NCBI GenBank assembly: GCA_903944895.1
Contig: CAJATL010000219.1
Span: 1-64,000 of the forward strand
Origin: an uncultured Bacteroidota bacterium
Lineage (GTDB): Bacteria; Bacteroidota; Bacteroidia; Bacteroidales; 4484-276
DNA: 64,000 nucleotides
Direction: 5' to 3'
How positions within the stretch are numbered: position 1 is the first letter of the stretch; each line of letters begins with the position of its first letter. Below the pieces are notes generated by a model. It saw nothing but the letters and a program-made list of their open reading frames with translations, searched no databases and was not told the origin of the DNA. The translations under genes and the position numbers were made by a program. Shown here in pieces: positions 38,269 through 48,232 of this stretch.

Positions 38269-41200
38269 TTACTTCGATTTATTTGGGAAGGCAGGTGGTT
38301 TTGGAAGTTCATTCGGATTGGTTTTCAATTCATCCAAAATCACTTCGATGGCTTTGTTGAGCTGCTCATCAATTCCTGCATATTCTTTCGCCGGGTCGTT
38401 GCGGACTTCGATATCCGGCGAAACGCCGCGTCCTTCGATGATCCATTCGCTGCCGTCGGCGCTGTAATGGGCAAATTCGGGACGCATCAACTGGCCGCCA
38501 TCAATAAACGGAAGGCTGCCACGGATTCCCACAACACCGCCCCAGGTGCGCAGGCCGATGAGTTTTCCTAATTTATACGCTCTGAACTGATACGGGAATA
38601 AGTCGCCGTCGGAGGCTGAATACTGGTTAATCAAACAAACCATCGGGCCGGTCATCATGGCGCCTGGCCTCGGTGATCCGGCGGTATTGCGGCCCATTTC
38701 CATCACGGCAAGCTCGCGGCGAAGGCGCTCGATAATCATCGGAGAAACATTTCCTCCGCCATTTCCGCGGTCATCAATAATCAAAGCTTTTTTGCGGATT
38801 TGCGGATAGAAATATTTTACAAATTCATTCAAGCCTTCAGCGCTCATATCCGGAATGTGGATGTAGCCAACCTGTCCGTTGGTGGCTTCGTTCACCTTTT
38901 TGATGTTGGTTTGAACCCAGTCATAATAATACAGCGAACTTTCGTCGGCGATGGGCGTAACGATCACTTTGCGGCTGCCACTTTCGGAAGCAGAAGTATT
39001 CACGGTTAGCTCGACTTGTTTGCCGGCTTTTCCAACCAACGATTCATAAATATCGTTCATGTCTTTGGTGGTGACACCATCGATAGCGAGGATGAAATTG
39101 CCATCCGTAATCCCGAGGCCAACTTCGGCAAGGGGTGATTTCACATCTTTAGTCCAGTTTTGGCCGGGCAGAATTTTATCGATTTTATAATAGCCAGAAC
39201 CGTCGCGGCTCAGTTTTGCGCCAAGCAAACCAGTCTTGATTCTTGGGGGTTCAGGTTTATCGCCACCACTGACGTAAGCGTGGCCGGTGGTAAGTTCGCC
39301 AATCATTTCACCTATGATGTAGGTAAGATCGTAACGGCTGTTTACGTAAGGAACCAGCGGAGCATATTTTTTATGAATGTCGTCCCAGTTTACACCATGC
39401 ATATTTGGGTCGTAGAAGAAGTCGCGCATCTGGCGCCATGATTCGTCAAAAATCTGTTTCCATTCATCTTTCGGGTTTACCCAAACCTTCATATCCGAAA
39501 CATCAATATAATCTTCAACTTTGATTTTGCCTTTTGGAGCATCAATCACAGCATATTTTCCGCTTTCGAAAATGAGCATTTTTTTGCCGTCAGCCGAGAT
39601 ATCATAGCCGTCAATATTTCCGAGGGCTTCTTCTTTCTTGCTTTTCAGATCAAAATAAAAAGTCGAAGGTTTTGGTTCACCTGATTTGAAGCGCGAATAA
39701 TAAACGCCATCGTTGGTGGCCGTAATTCCCCAGATTCCGCCATTATCGGTGGGCAATTCGATAACCCGGTCAATAATTCCGTCAAAATCAACTTTCACGG
39801 TGATGGATTCGTCTTTCTTTTCATCTTTTTTCTCGTCCTTTTTCTCGTCCTTTTTTTCAGCATCATCTTTCTTAGGTTCATCTTTCTTAATTTCAACAAC
39901 ATCATTTTCAGGCTCAAAAGGCGATTTGGTGTCTTTTGCCAAAGTAATCAGATAAACTTTCTGCATGTCGCTGTAGGAGTGATTCCACTCGGTCCAGCTA
40001 TATGTCGGATTAAAAGAGCGCGCTGAAGTAAAGTACAGATATTTGCCGTCTTTGCTGAAAGAGGGGTCACCGGAGTTGAACCACTCACTGGTTACCGGGG
40101 TTGAAGATGCCGATTCGAGGTTATAAAAATAAATGCGTTGCACTTCCTGTTCATTGGGTTTTACGTAAGCGATCCATTTGTTGTCGGGTGCCCATGCAAA
40201 ATCACCAATTTCTCCCTGGTCGGATTGATCAACCATTTTTACGGCTTTTGAATCAACATCAATAATGTTAAGTCGTTTTTTCTGGTCGAACCAGGCAATT
40301 TTTTTGCTGTCTGGCGACCATTTAAGGCCAAATTTGTAGGTGTCGCTGTTTTTGCTCAGTTGAACGGGAACCTCGCTGCCGTCCTGGTTCAGGATATAAA
40401 TTTCGTCTTCACCGGTTTTATCCGAAATATAGGCAATCCATTTTCCATCAGGCGACCATTCGCAGTTGCGATCGTGTACGTTTGCGGATTTTGTAAGATT
40501 TTTTGTGATGCCTTTTTTGGCAGGAAGCGAAAACAAATCGCCACGGGCACCAAAAACCACACGTTTTCCGTCGGGAGAAACAGCCCCCGACCTCACCGCT
40601 TTTCCGGCATCCTTCCACTGTGGACGGCTGTCGGCAAAATCGTTTAAAATCTTAACCTCAATTTTTACAGGAGTCTGCTTTACAAGGTCGAAATAGTAAA
40701 GGAATCCGCCGTTTTCGTAAATAATCGCATCATCGCCCAACGAAGGAAATTTGATGTCGTATCTATCGTAATTGGTGAGTTTTTTGGTTTCGTTAGTTTT
40801 GGTGTTGAACGAAAATAGGTTCATGATCCGGTCGCGGTCCGACAGGAAATAAATCACATCTCCGCTCCACATCGGGAAAATATCCTGAGCCGGATTGTTG
40901 GTAACATTGATGGTTTCCTTGCTTTTGAAATCGTAAATCCATACATCGTCGGCCATGCCGCCCCGGTAGTATTTCCAGGTTCTGAATTCGCGGAAAACCT
41001 GGTTGTAGGCCAGTTTCTTTTTGTCGGGCGAAAAACTGCAAAAACCACCGGTAGGTAAGGGTAATTCAGCAGACAAGCCACCATCAACCGAAACTTCAAA
41101 AAGCTGACCGATAAAATCGTTAAAGGTTTGCTTACGCGACCTGTAAACGATGGATTTGTCGTCTTTCCAGGCCATCACAATGTTGTTAGGCCCCATGCGG

Positions 41201-41550
41201 TCGGATAAATCATCGCGACCAAGCGTGGCAGTGAAGGTTAACCTTTTGGGATTTCCACCTTCGGCAGGAATCATAAAAACTTCGGTGTTGCCGTCGTATT
41301 GGCCGGTAAAAGCGATGTTTTTTCCGTCGGGCGAGAATTTGGCAAACATCTCATAACCCACATTGTCGGTAAGTTTGCGGGCGATACCACCGGTTTTGAC
41401 CACGGTGTACAAATCGCCGGCATAGCTAAACACCACCTGGTTGCCATGAATGGTTGGAAACCGCATCAGGCGGGCTTCATCGGCCTGGCTAAAACCAATG
41501 GCTGCAAGCGCAAAAACCATCAGTGCTGATAAAAGTATTTTCTTCATCAT
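38269..41550 (-). CDS. Tricorn-like S41 family peptidase (beta-propeller, PDZ, tail-specific protease core)
   Basis: N-terminal WD/PD40-type repeats (FSPDGKNIAFTGQYDGNTEVFMIPAEGG), PDZ, ALIIDDRGNGGGN and INQYSASDGDLFPYQFR catalytic segment. Confidence 0.93.
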   Translation of the reverse strand: MMKKILLSALMVFALAAIGFSQADEARLMRFPTIHGNQVVFSYAGDLYTVVKTGGIARKLTDNVGYEMFAKFSPDGKNIAFTGQYDGNTEVFMIPAEGGNPKRLTFTATLGRDDLSDRMGPNNIVMAWKDDKSIVYRSRKQTFNDFIGQLFEVSVDGGLSAELPLPTGGFCSFSPDKKKLAYNQVFREFRTWKYYRGGMADDVWIYDFKSKETINVTNNPAQDIFPMWSGDVIYFLSDRDRIMNLFSFNTKTNETKKLTNYDRYDIKFPSLGDDAIIYENGGFLYYFDLVKQTPVKIEVKILNDFADSRPQWKDAGKAVRSGAVSPDGKRVVFGARGDLFSLPAKKGITKNLTKSANVHDRNCEWSPDGKWIAYISDKTGEDEIYILNQDGSEVPVQLSKNSDTYKFGLKWSPDSKKIAWFDQKKRLNIIDVDSKAVKMVDQSDQGEIGDFAWAPDNKWIAYVKPNEQEVQRIYFYNLESASSTPVTSEWFNSGDPSFSKDGKYLYFTSARSFNPTYSWTEWNHSYSDMQKVYLITLAKDTKSPFEPENDVVEIKKDEPKKDDAEKKDEKKDEKKDEKKDESITVKVDFDGIIDRVIELPTDNGGIWGITATNDGVYYSRFKSGEPKPSTFYFDLKSKKEEALGNIDGYDISADGKKMLIFESGKYAVIDAPKGKIKVEDYIDVSDMKVWVNPKDEWKQIFDESWRQMRDFFYDPNMHGVNWDDIHKKYAPLVPYVNSRYDLTYIIGEMIGELTTGHAYVSGGDKPEPPRIKTGLLGAKLSRDGSGYYKIDKILPGQNWTKDVKSPLAEVGLGITDGNFILAIDGVTTKDMNDIYESLVGKAGKQVELTVNTSASESGSRKVIVTPIADESSLYYYDWVQTNIKKVNEATNGQVGYIHIPDMSAEGLNEFVKYFYPQIRKKALIIDDRGNGGGNVSPMIIERLRRELAVMEMGRNTAGSPRPGAMMTGPMVCLINQYSASDGDLFPYQFRAYKLGKLIGLRTWGGVVGIRGSLPFIDGGQLMRPEFAHYSADGSEWIIEGRGVSPDIEVRNDPAKEYAGIDEQLNKAIEVILDELKTNPNELPKPPAFPNKSK

Positions 41551-41884
41551 AAAAAATTAGATATTTAAAAATTGATTAATAAAAATTTCAAGATTGAAAT
41601 GTGATTTTTAAAAAATCCTGGTTTATCCATTTTTATACCAACTTACCTAAAGGTTTTGAAATGAGCGATTAAGCTATTTCCTGCCATCATTCAGCGAAAA
41701 GAATTGTCCGCCAACCAACAGGCTGTGTTCTTTAACGAACACCGGAAATTCAAATGACAAAAGGCTAAAGGCAAATAACAAATCTGAAAAAAGCAAAGAT
41801 GGACAAAATCATTTTGAACCAGGAATGGAAATGGTTGGATGAAGCGTAGTTTCAGAAATACCTTCCGGAAAATTAATGAGGAGA

Positions 41885-42808
41885 TTAATTCTTAAAAATC
41901 CAGACATCATTATATTTTTCACCAAGACGTTTCTTGGCGGTTAAAGCTTCCTCTTTGGTGGCGTAATCGCCCAGCGAAATCCGGTACATTTTTCCGGCAG
42001 GAAGTATTTTTGGATTTTTAAAACCTTTTTTGCGGAAGCGCTCAACCTCTGATTTTGCCTGGCTTTCTTCCGGAACACTGGCGCCAACAAGGTAATATCG
42101 TACCACGGCAGGTTTGCTTTCTTCCTTTTTAACTTCCTCAGTGGTGGTTTCAACATTTTCGCCAACAGTTTCCTGTTTAGCTTCCTCTTTTATCGATAAA
42201 TCAGCAACACCATCTCCACTACAAATTTTTACACCATCTTCAACGTCTTCTTCTTTACCAAACCAAACCACGGCATAACCCTTAAAAATGCCAACTCCAA
42301 GCGCCTTCCAGACAATTCCTTTCCAAACTCCTTTACTCAGAATCAAATCGTTGGATGAGATGGAGGATTTCCAAAGGTCGATAACGATGTCGGGCTGTGC
42401 GTCCACACTTTCCCAAAAGGCAATTTCGTAACCCTTGCCGGGATAGTTGGTCAGTTCGCCGGGTTTGCTGGTCATGCAGGTATGATTGATTTTTTCACGG
42501 CCATAGCAGCACTCTGCCCAGTCGCCCTGGTCCGACCACGAATGAAGGTTACAGTCGGCGGTATCAGGATGATTGGCCTGCATATCGTTAACATGAACCT
42601 TAGCAACATAACAAAGCGATTTTGAAAGCTGGATTTCGGGTAACTTATGTTGCTTCCGGTAGTTATTTAAAAGATTGTACAATTTAAGTTCTTCGGTGCT
42701 GATACAAAAACCAGCGGGAATCCGATGCTGTGCATTAATTTCGGGTAACATCCGGAATATCAGCAGAAAAACCAATAAATATCTATACTTCAATAATCTG
42801 TTCATCAT
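41885..42808 (-). CDS. Secreted CAP (SCP-like) domain protein with C-terminal SPOR-like domain
   Basis: LYNLLNNYRKQHKLPEIQLSKSLCYVAKVHVNDM...NLHSWSDQGDW (CAP); YYLVGASVPEESQAKSEVERFRKKGFKNPKILPAGKMYRISLGDYATKEEALTAKKRL (SPOR). Confidence 0.82.
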   Translation of the reverse strand: MMNRLLKYRYLLVFLLIFRMLPEINAQHRIPAGFCISTEELKLYNLLNNYRKQHKLPEIQLSKSLCYVAKVHVNDMQANHPDTADCNLHSWSDQGDWAECCYGREKINHTCMTSKPGELTNYPGKGYEIAFWESVDAQPDIVIDLWKSSISSNDLILSKGVWKGIVWKALGVGIFKGYAVVWFGKEEDVEDGVKICSGDGVADLSIKEEAKQETVGENVETTTEEVKKEESKPAVVRYYLVGASVPEESQAKSEVERFRKKGFKNPKILPAGKMYRISLGDYATKEEALTAKKRLGEKYNDVWIFKN

Positions 42809-42961
42809 AAAAATACGCCTGAAAATAATATTGTTTTGGAGTTTTCAAAATTACGAAAATTATAGAAACTGCGGACAAGAATGATCGTTAGTTTGCAATT
42901 TTATCCTCCTCTGAAGCTTGAATTCTTTAAAATTAGCTATTTTTGAAACAAAATAATATTC

Positions 42962-43294
42962 ATGCTAAACAAGCGAAAAGCCGAAAAAATGTATTTCACC
43001 ATCGGTGAAGTTTCCAAAATGTTCGATGTTAATACTTCGTTGATCAGGTTTTGGGAGAAGGAATTTGACATCATCAAGCCGATGAAAAACAAAAAGGGAA
43101 ACCGGCTATTTACTGTTCAGGACGTTGATAATCTGCATACTATTTTCCACCTTGTTAAAGAACGGGGCTTTACCCTTCAGGGTGCGAAGGACAAACTTAA
43201 CGAAAACAAAACCGACAGCATCGATAAGATCGAAATCGTGAAATCACTCAAAAAACTAAAAACCTTTTTAGAAGACCTGAAAAATGAGCTATAA
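42962..43294 (+). CDS. MerR family transcriptional regulator
   Basis: MYFTIGEVSKMFDVNTSLIRFWEKEFDIIKPMKNKKGNRLFTVQDVDNLHTIFHLVKERGFTLQGAKDKL. Confidence 0.93.
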   Translation: MLNKRKAEKMYFTIGEVSKMFDVNTSLIRFWEKEFDIIKPMKNKKGNRLFTVQDVDNLHTIFHLVKERGFTLQGAKDKLNENKTDSIDKIEIVKSLKKLKTFLEDLKNEL

Positions 43295-43328
43295 AAAAGG
43301 ATGACCCGGTTAAGTGATCATCCTTTTC
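43295..43328. terminator. Bidirectional terminator between convergent genes
   Basis: AAAAGGATGA...TCATCCTTTT. Confidence 0.7.
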
Positions 43329-43353
43329 TTCAATCAATTTATCAGTTAATCAG

Positions 43354-44352
43354 TTATTTTTGGGTTGGCTCCCCGGCTAAAAATTCGGTTTGATCGACAA
43401 AAACTTTTTCAAAAAGTTTTCCTTTGCCTCCATTAAATTCCGCACCTGAATTCGCTGAGGAAGTAATGACAAATTTTACCAAAGTATCCGCTGCCGGAAA
43501 AGCTTTGATTTCGATAGGCGAAATGTTGTTGCCTTCGATGGTAAGTTTGTAGGTTGCCTCGCTGGTTTTCGAGGTAGATGGCGGCAGGAAATCAGCACTC
43601 GTTAACCTGGCAATTTTGGTAAGATATTTTGCAGTCTTTGCCGAATCAGCAACAACACCGTCAAGCAACCATTTTGTATCGTTTTTTATCAGCGAAAATG
43701 TCGAAAATCCCGGATAGTTGAAAACGAGCCGTGTTAGGTCGTCTTTGTTTACATCCACGAGGCTTTTCTTTCGATACGAATTAACATCTTTTTGATAGGT
43801 CATTTTAAGAAAACCCTCCACCGCATAAACCTCATCTTCCTTATTAACCCTGATAAAAGAGGTCATTTTGCCGCGCTGCTGCTGCTGATAAGGATTTTGC
43901 TGCTGTGCCTGCGCCGGTGGCTGCGAATACGAAAACTTACCGACATAAACGTTGGCCAGTTCCGAATTTCCATCTTTAACAATCACATGGGTGCCTGTTG
44001 AATCAGAAACCTCAAACTGCGCCCATTTATCTTTGGATGTTGCAGCAATGCGTTCTGGTTTCATTTCGGTAAACTGTGCCAGGATATTTTTTACGATATT
44101 CGGATCAGCAACAAAACTACTGCCTGCCGACGAAACTTCCCAATCGGCCGGACCGCCGGTTTTCTTAAGCCTGATTTCGGCATTATCTTTTAATATCGAA
44201 ATATAAATATCGGTAACATTGGCGGTATCAACTTTTACAATTTCACTGCGGAAAGTCCGGTCGTTGCCGCCCACCATATCGGCGATAAAATAAATTGCAA
44301 CCAGCACAGCCAGAAGTATTATAAGCGTTTTTAAATTGAGTTTACGAAACAT
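43354..44352 (-). CDS. DUF4340 domain-containing protein
   Basis: 332 aa; downstream and overlapping a GldG-like gene; DWEVSSAGSSFVADPNIVKNILAQFTEM. Confidence 0.8.
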   Translation of the reverse strand: MFRKLNLKTLIILLAVLVAIYFIADMVGGNDRTFRSEIVKVDTANVTDIYISILKDNAEIRLKKTGGPADWEVSSAGSSFVADPNIVKNILAQFTEMKPERIAATSKDKWAQFEVSDSTGTHVIVKDGNSELANVYVGKFSYSQPPAQAQQQNPYQQQQRGKMTSFIRVNKEDEVYAVEGFLKMTYQKDVNSYRKKSLVDVNKDDLTRLVFNYPGFSTFSLIKNDTKWLLDGVVADSAKTAKYLTKIARLTSADFLPPSTSKTSEATYKLTIEGNNISPIEIKAFPAADTLVKFVITSSANSGAEFNGGKGKLFEKVFVDQTEFLAGEPTQK

Positions 44353-45862
44353 AACCTTCCTCCATTCTTCTAAAGCGTTTATTACGACGAATCTGCATCC
44401 TGATGATGCCGTAAATAATTACAAGCAGGATGGGCAATGCAAAATTCAGCCATTTCAGTAATGCACGTTTTCCATCTGAAATTTCATCCAAAGGACGCGA
44501 GGTAACCTCCTTGGTGCGCAAATCGATTAGCCCGGTATCATCCGAAAGCCAATCGATCGAATTTACAAAAAGACTGATGGCGTCGGGTTGTTTTTGCTGG
44601 GCATTTTGTCCTTCTCCATTTACAGCAAAATCGCCATCGGTAATCAAAACAATCCGTGATTTATTACTTCCCACAATATTTCCTTCGAGAATGGCGCCAA
44701 TCGTAACACCTTTGAGCGGGAAATCACCATCGGTCCATTGCTTTTGTAAATCGAAATACATGGGTGCTGCAATGGTTCCGGATTTATCGGAAGTTTTTAG
44801 CAGCGGCGTAAACTGCAGCGTTGACTGGCCGGTAAAAGTTATCGAACTTGCCAGTTGAATCATCACTTGTTCGAGGCCTTTGGTGATGGGTTGATTTTCG
44901 AATTTTTTAAGCATTGGCCAGTAAAAGAAAGGAATCTGCCGTGTAAACTGCATCCCACCCATTTGCTGCCTTACGCCAACGTTTCCGGCGCTTTGATCGA
45001 TCACAAAATTGTTTTCGATTTTAAGTCCTTTTTTCTCTAACCAACCATTTAGATTACAATCGACAACTTTTCCCTGCATGGTCTGGAAGTCGCCTTCAAC
45101 ATGGTTATAAGCGACAAAGATGCTTCCTCCTCCTGAAAGATAATTATCCAAAACCCTGAGCTGAGCCTCCGAAAATGGCTGGTTTGGTGCAATGATGGCC
45201 AAAGTTTTATAACTGGAAAGGCTGCCGGTTGAGTCGGTGAGATTAACAGGTTCCACACTGTACAAAACAAGGAGTTGCTCCATAGCCTGCTGAAAAGAAC
45301 CAAGGCCTGGTTCACCATGTCCCTGGATAAGCCCGACTTTTGGTTTATCGATCACCGAAAGCTTTTTAATAGCCGACGAAAGCGCGTATTCCATAGCTGC
45401 ACCGGGTTGTAAAACCGGGATAATATCGGTTTGTTCGCCCATTTGAATTTTTGCACCCAGGAAAACCTTTTGCTGTTTTACCTGATCTTTTTCACGTACA
45501 TTCAGCACGAGTGGCTGAATACCTGCCTGGACGGCCTGTTGTTCGGTTTGCTCGTTTTCGTTGGGATTAATAAACTCATAGTTTACTTTACCTTTCGAGC
45601 GGTTTGAATATTCGACAAGCATATCTCTGAAATCTTTTCTTGCTTTTTCGATTTCAGGCTGACTGCCGCTGGTAAAATAGGCAGTTATCGTAACAGGCTC
45701 ATCCAACGATTTTAAAATGTCTTTGGTTGCCTTGCTCAACGTATAAACCCCGTCCTGGGTAAAGTCGAGCCTGACGAAAAACCGGTCAGTTAGAATGTTT
45801 AACACGATAAGTACGGCTACAATCAATATTATTTGCGATGCTAATGATTTCTTATTTTTCAT
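44342..45862 (-). CDS. gldG: Gliding-motility-associated ABC transporter auxiliary protein (GldG-like)
   Basis: FVRLDFTQDGVYTLSKATKDILKSLDEPVTITAYFTSGSQPEIEKARKDFRDMLVEYSNRSKGKVNYEFINPN; C-terminal TM. Confidence 0.88.
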   Translation of the reverse strand: MKNKKSLASQIILIVAVLIVLNILTDRFFVRLDFTQDGVYTLSKATKDILKSLDEPVTITAYFTSGSQPEIEKARKDFRDMLVEYSNRSKGKVNYEFINPNENEQTEQQAVQAGIQPLVLNVREKDQVKQQKVFLGAKIQMGEQTDIIPVLQPGAAMEYALSSAIKKLSVIDKPKVGLIQGHGEPGLGSFQQAMEQLLVLYSVEPVNLTDSTGSLSSYKTLAIIAPNQPFSEAQLRVLDNYLSGGGSIFVAYNHVEGDFQTMQGKVVDCNLNGWLEKKGLKIENNFVIDQSAGNVGVRQQMGGMQFTRQIPFFYWPMLKKFENQPITKGLEQVMIQLASSITFTGQSTLQFTPLLKTSDKSGTIAAPMYFDLQKQWTDGDFPLKGVTIGAILEGNIVGSNKSRIVLITDGDFAVNGEGQNAQQKQPDAISLFVNSIDWLSDDTGLIDLRTKEVTSRPLDEISDGKRALLKWLNFALPILLVIIYGIIRMQIRRNKRFRRMEEGYVS

Positions 45863-45891
45863 ATGGCAATTTTTTTAAGGTGAATTTTAGA

Positions 45892-46611
45892 TTATCTCCT
45901 GTTTTTTGTCAAAACTGCTTCGGTGCTCACCAATCCCAAAAATATGAGCGAGAGGAAATAAACAATATCCTTGCTGTCGAGTACCCCACGCGAAACCGAT
46001 TCAAAATGGGTGCTGAGGCTTAGATAATCGAGAACCCCACCAACAATTCCGCCAGTTCCCTGAGCAATAAACGAAAAAAGGAACTGGAACATAATGCCAA
46101 TGGCAAGCGCCAGCAAAAACCCGATAATCTGGTTGTTGGAGATGCTGCTGGTAAAAATACCAATGCTGATATAAGCCGCACTCATAAAAATCAATCCCAG
46201 GTAGCCGGTAATCACTGCGCCATGGTCGATTTTTCCGAGGCTGGCAACCGTAATATAATACGGAAGCGTGAATGCCAGGGCAATGACGATCAATAGCAGC
46301 GTTGCAAAGAATTTCCCAAGCACAACCTGCCAGTCGTTTACGGGGCGGGTGAGCAGCAGCTCGATGGTGCCGGTTTTATTTTCTTCGGCAAACTGGCGCA
46401 TGGTTAGTGCCGGGATGAAGAAAAACAAGGTCCAGTAGGCCACACCAAAGAAGGTTTGCAGGCTGGCCTGTTTTACCATAAAAATGTCGGATCCGTAAAG
46501 CCAGGTAAACAATCCGCTGAATCCCAAAAAGGCAATCAGCATAATATACGCAGTGAGCGAATCGAAAAACGATTGCAGCTCTCTTTTACTAATAACCCAA
46601 ATCTGCTTCAT
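45892..46611 (-). CDS. gldF: ABC-2 type permease, GldF-like
   Basis: 239 aa; SKRELQSFFDSLTAYIMLIAFLGFSGLFTWLYGSDIF; EENKTGTIELLLTRPVNDWQVVLGKF; adjacent to gldA and gldG. Confidence 0.88.
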   Translation of the reverse strand: MKQIWVISKRELQSFFDSLTAYIMLIAFLGFSGLFTWLYGSDIFMVKQASLQTFFGVAYWTLFFFIPALTMRQFAEENKTGTIELLLTRPVNDWQVVLGKFFATLLLIVIALAFTLPYYITVASLGKIDHGAVITGYLGLIFMSAAYISIGIFTSSISNNQIIGFLLALAIGIMFQFLFSFIAQGTGGIVGGVLDYLSLSTHFESVSRGVLDSKDIVYFLSLIFLGLVSTEAVLTKNRR

Positions 46612-46661
46612 TGTATAGAGATTTTGAATTTTGAATTTTAATTGATTTTTGGATAAGATGA

Positions 46662-47591
46662 TTAACTCAAAGTCAGTTCACGGAAAATATCCTCGAGTTT
46701 AGTCTCGATGGGCGTCATTTCGGTGAGCGTCCAATTATTGTCAACGCATACTTTAAAGATTTTTTTGCGCGACGATTGGTTAGCCCGGCTCTGGATTTCG
46801 AAGGTGTTTTTGTTTTTGTTGAGGATGTCGACCACATCAACCGAATCGATTTTCTGAAGCTTTTCAAAAATCGAACTCCAGTCGCCATCTTCGATGGTTA
46901 CTTTGATGATTTCCTTACCCTGCGCATGTTTGCGAAGTTCTTCGGAAGTACCGTCGGCAACGATTTTGCCTTTGTTGATAATCATGATGCGGTCGCAGGT
47001 AGCTTCAACCTCGGCGAGGATGTGCGAGCTGAGGATAACGGTTTTTTTGCGTCCGATTTTCTTGATCAGTTCACGTATCTCGACAATCTGGTTTGGGTCG
47101 AGACCGGAGGTAGGCTCATCGAGTATCAGTACTTCAGGGTCGTGAATGAGCGCCTGGGCAAGCCCTACACGCTGTTTATACCCTTTTGAAAGTTCCCCGA
47201 TTTTTTTGTGCTTTTCGCCTTCGAGGCCACAAATGTCAACCATTTCGCGCAACCGGTCGTTAACCTTCGATTTTTCGATGCCTTGTAATTCGGCAACAAA
47301 GCGCAGGTAATCGATCACAGGCATTTCCTGGTAAAGCGGGTTACTTTCGGGCAGGTAGCCAATGCGTTTTTTGATTTCTTCGGGCTGCTCGCTGATGGAG
47401 AATTCGCCAACCTTAATCGTTCCCTCGTTGGGGATGAGATAGGTGGTGATAGCCTTCATTGTTGTGGTTTTTCCGGCACCGTTTGGACCGAGGAAACCCA
47501 GCACTTCGCCTGTTTTTACACGGAACGTGATATTGTCAACGGCGCGCTGGGTGCCATAAATTTTTGTCAGATTTTCAACTACAATATCCAT
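46662..47591 (-). CDS. gldA: ABC transporter ATP-binding protein, GldA-like
   Basis: Walker A GPNGAGKTTT, signature LSKGYKQRVGLAQALIHDP, Walker B VLILDEPTSGLDPNQ. Confidence 0.9.
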   Translation of the reverse strand: MDIVVENLTKIYGTQRAVDNITFRVKTGEVLGFLGPNGAGKTTTMKAITTYLIPNEGTIKVGEFSISEQPEEIKKRIGYLPESNPLYQEMPVIDYLRFVAELQGIEKSKVNDRLREMVDICGLEGEKHKKIGELSKGYKQRVGLAQALIHDPEVLILDEPTSGLDPNQIVEIRELIKKIGRKKTVILSSHILAEVEATCDRIMIINKGKIVADGTSEELRKHAQGKEIIKVTIEDGDWSSIFEKLQKIDSVDVVDILNKNKNTFEIQSRANQSSRKKIFKVCVDNNWTLTEMTPIETKLEDIFRELTLS

Positions 47592-47936
47592 AGGTTAAAA
47601 ATTAATTTTGAGTGTGCAAAAAAACTAAAATTCTTCCGGCATATTTCCTGCTAACAGCTTGTTTAACAAATTTTAACCCCTCAAATCTGTTAACAACAAA
47701 GCCTTTAGCGGGTTGAGGGGTTTTGGGTTTTCCGGGATGGCATCTGCAAACCAAAAAATGAGATTCATTATCAGCACAAACAACCTTAATTAGTATTTTG
47801 TATGATCAGATATCTGTTTATTTTACTTCAATGCCATAAAAATTGCCATCAGTTTGTCAGGTTTTTATCTCAACATCCTAAATTTTAATTTAAATGTGCT
47901 GGATTTTGAAAATCCAGGTCATCAAAACCAAAAAAA

Positions 47937-48104
47937 GACCTTGCGGAATGAAATTCTGATCATACGGAATGAAATTCTGACCATGCGGAATGAAATTTAA
48001 ATCATACGGAAAGGAATTTTGATCTAGAAAAATGAAATTCTGACCGTGCGGAGTGAAGATTTGACCTTACGAAGTGAACCATTTAGCATGCGTAATGAAG
48101 AATA
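47937..48104. repeat. Eight degenerate tandem copies of a 21-bp unit (consensus GACCATGCGGAATGAAATTCT)
   Basis: Units at 47937, 47958, 47979, 48000, 48021, 48042, 48063, 48084, no length variation. Confidence 0.92.
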
Positions 48105-48232
48105 ATGCTTTCAAAGATAATTACTTGCTTCATTGAATAAACTATTTGCAAATAAATTGCGCAAATCAAAAAAATATTTTATAATTTTGAACATCAATAA
48201 ATCATTTTGTTATCACCTAAATAATCTTAATC

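Noticed and set aside
46776-47189. Antisense 137-aa ORF inside gldA
   Set aside because: Opposite strand of a conserved ATPase; no support.
47937-48104. 21-bp repeats as a CRISPR array
   Set aside because: Units are directly contiguous with no unique spacers, are too short, and no cas genes are present.
47937-48104. 21-bp repeats as a coding heptapeptide repeat (TLRNEIL)
   Set aside because: The forward frame is interrupted by TAA and TAG, there is no supported start codon, and no ORF of 60 aa or more is listed there.
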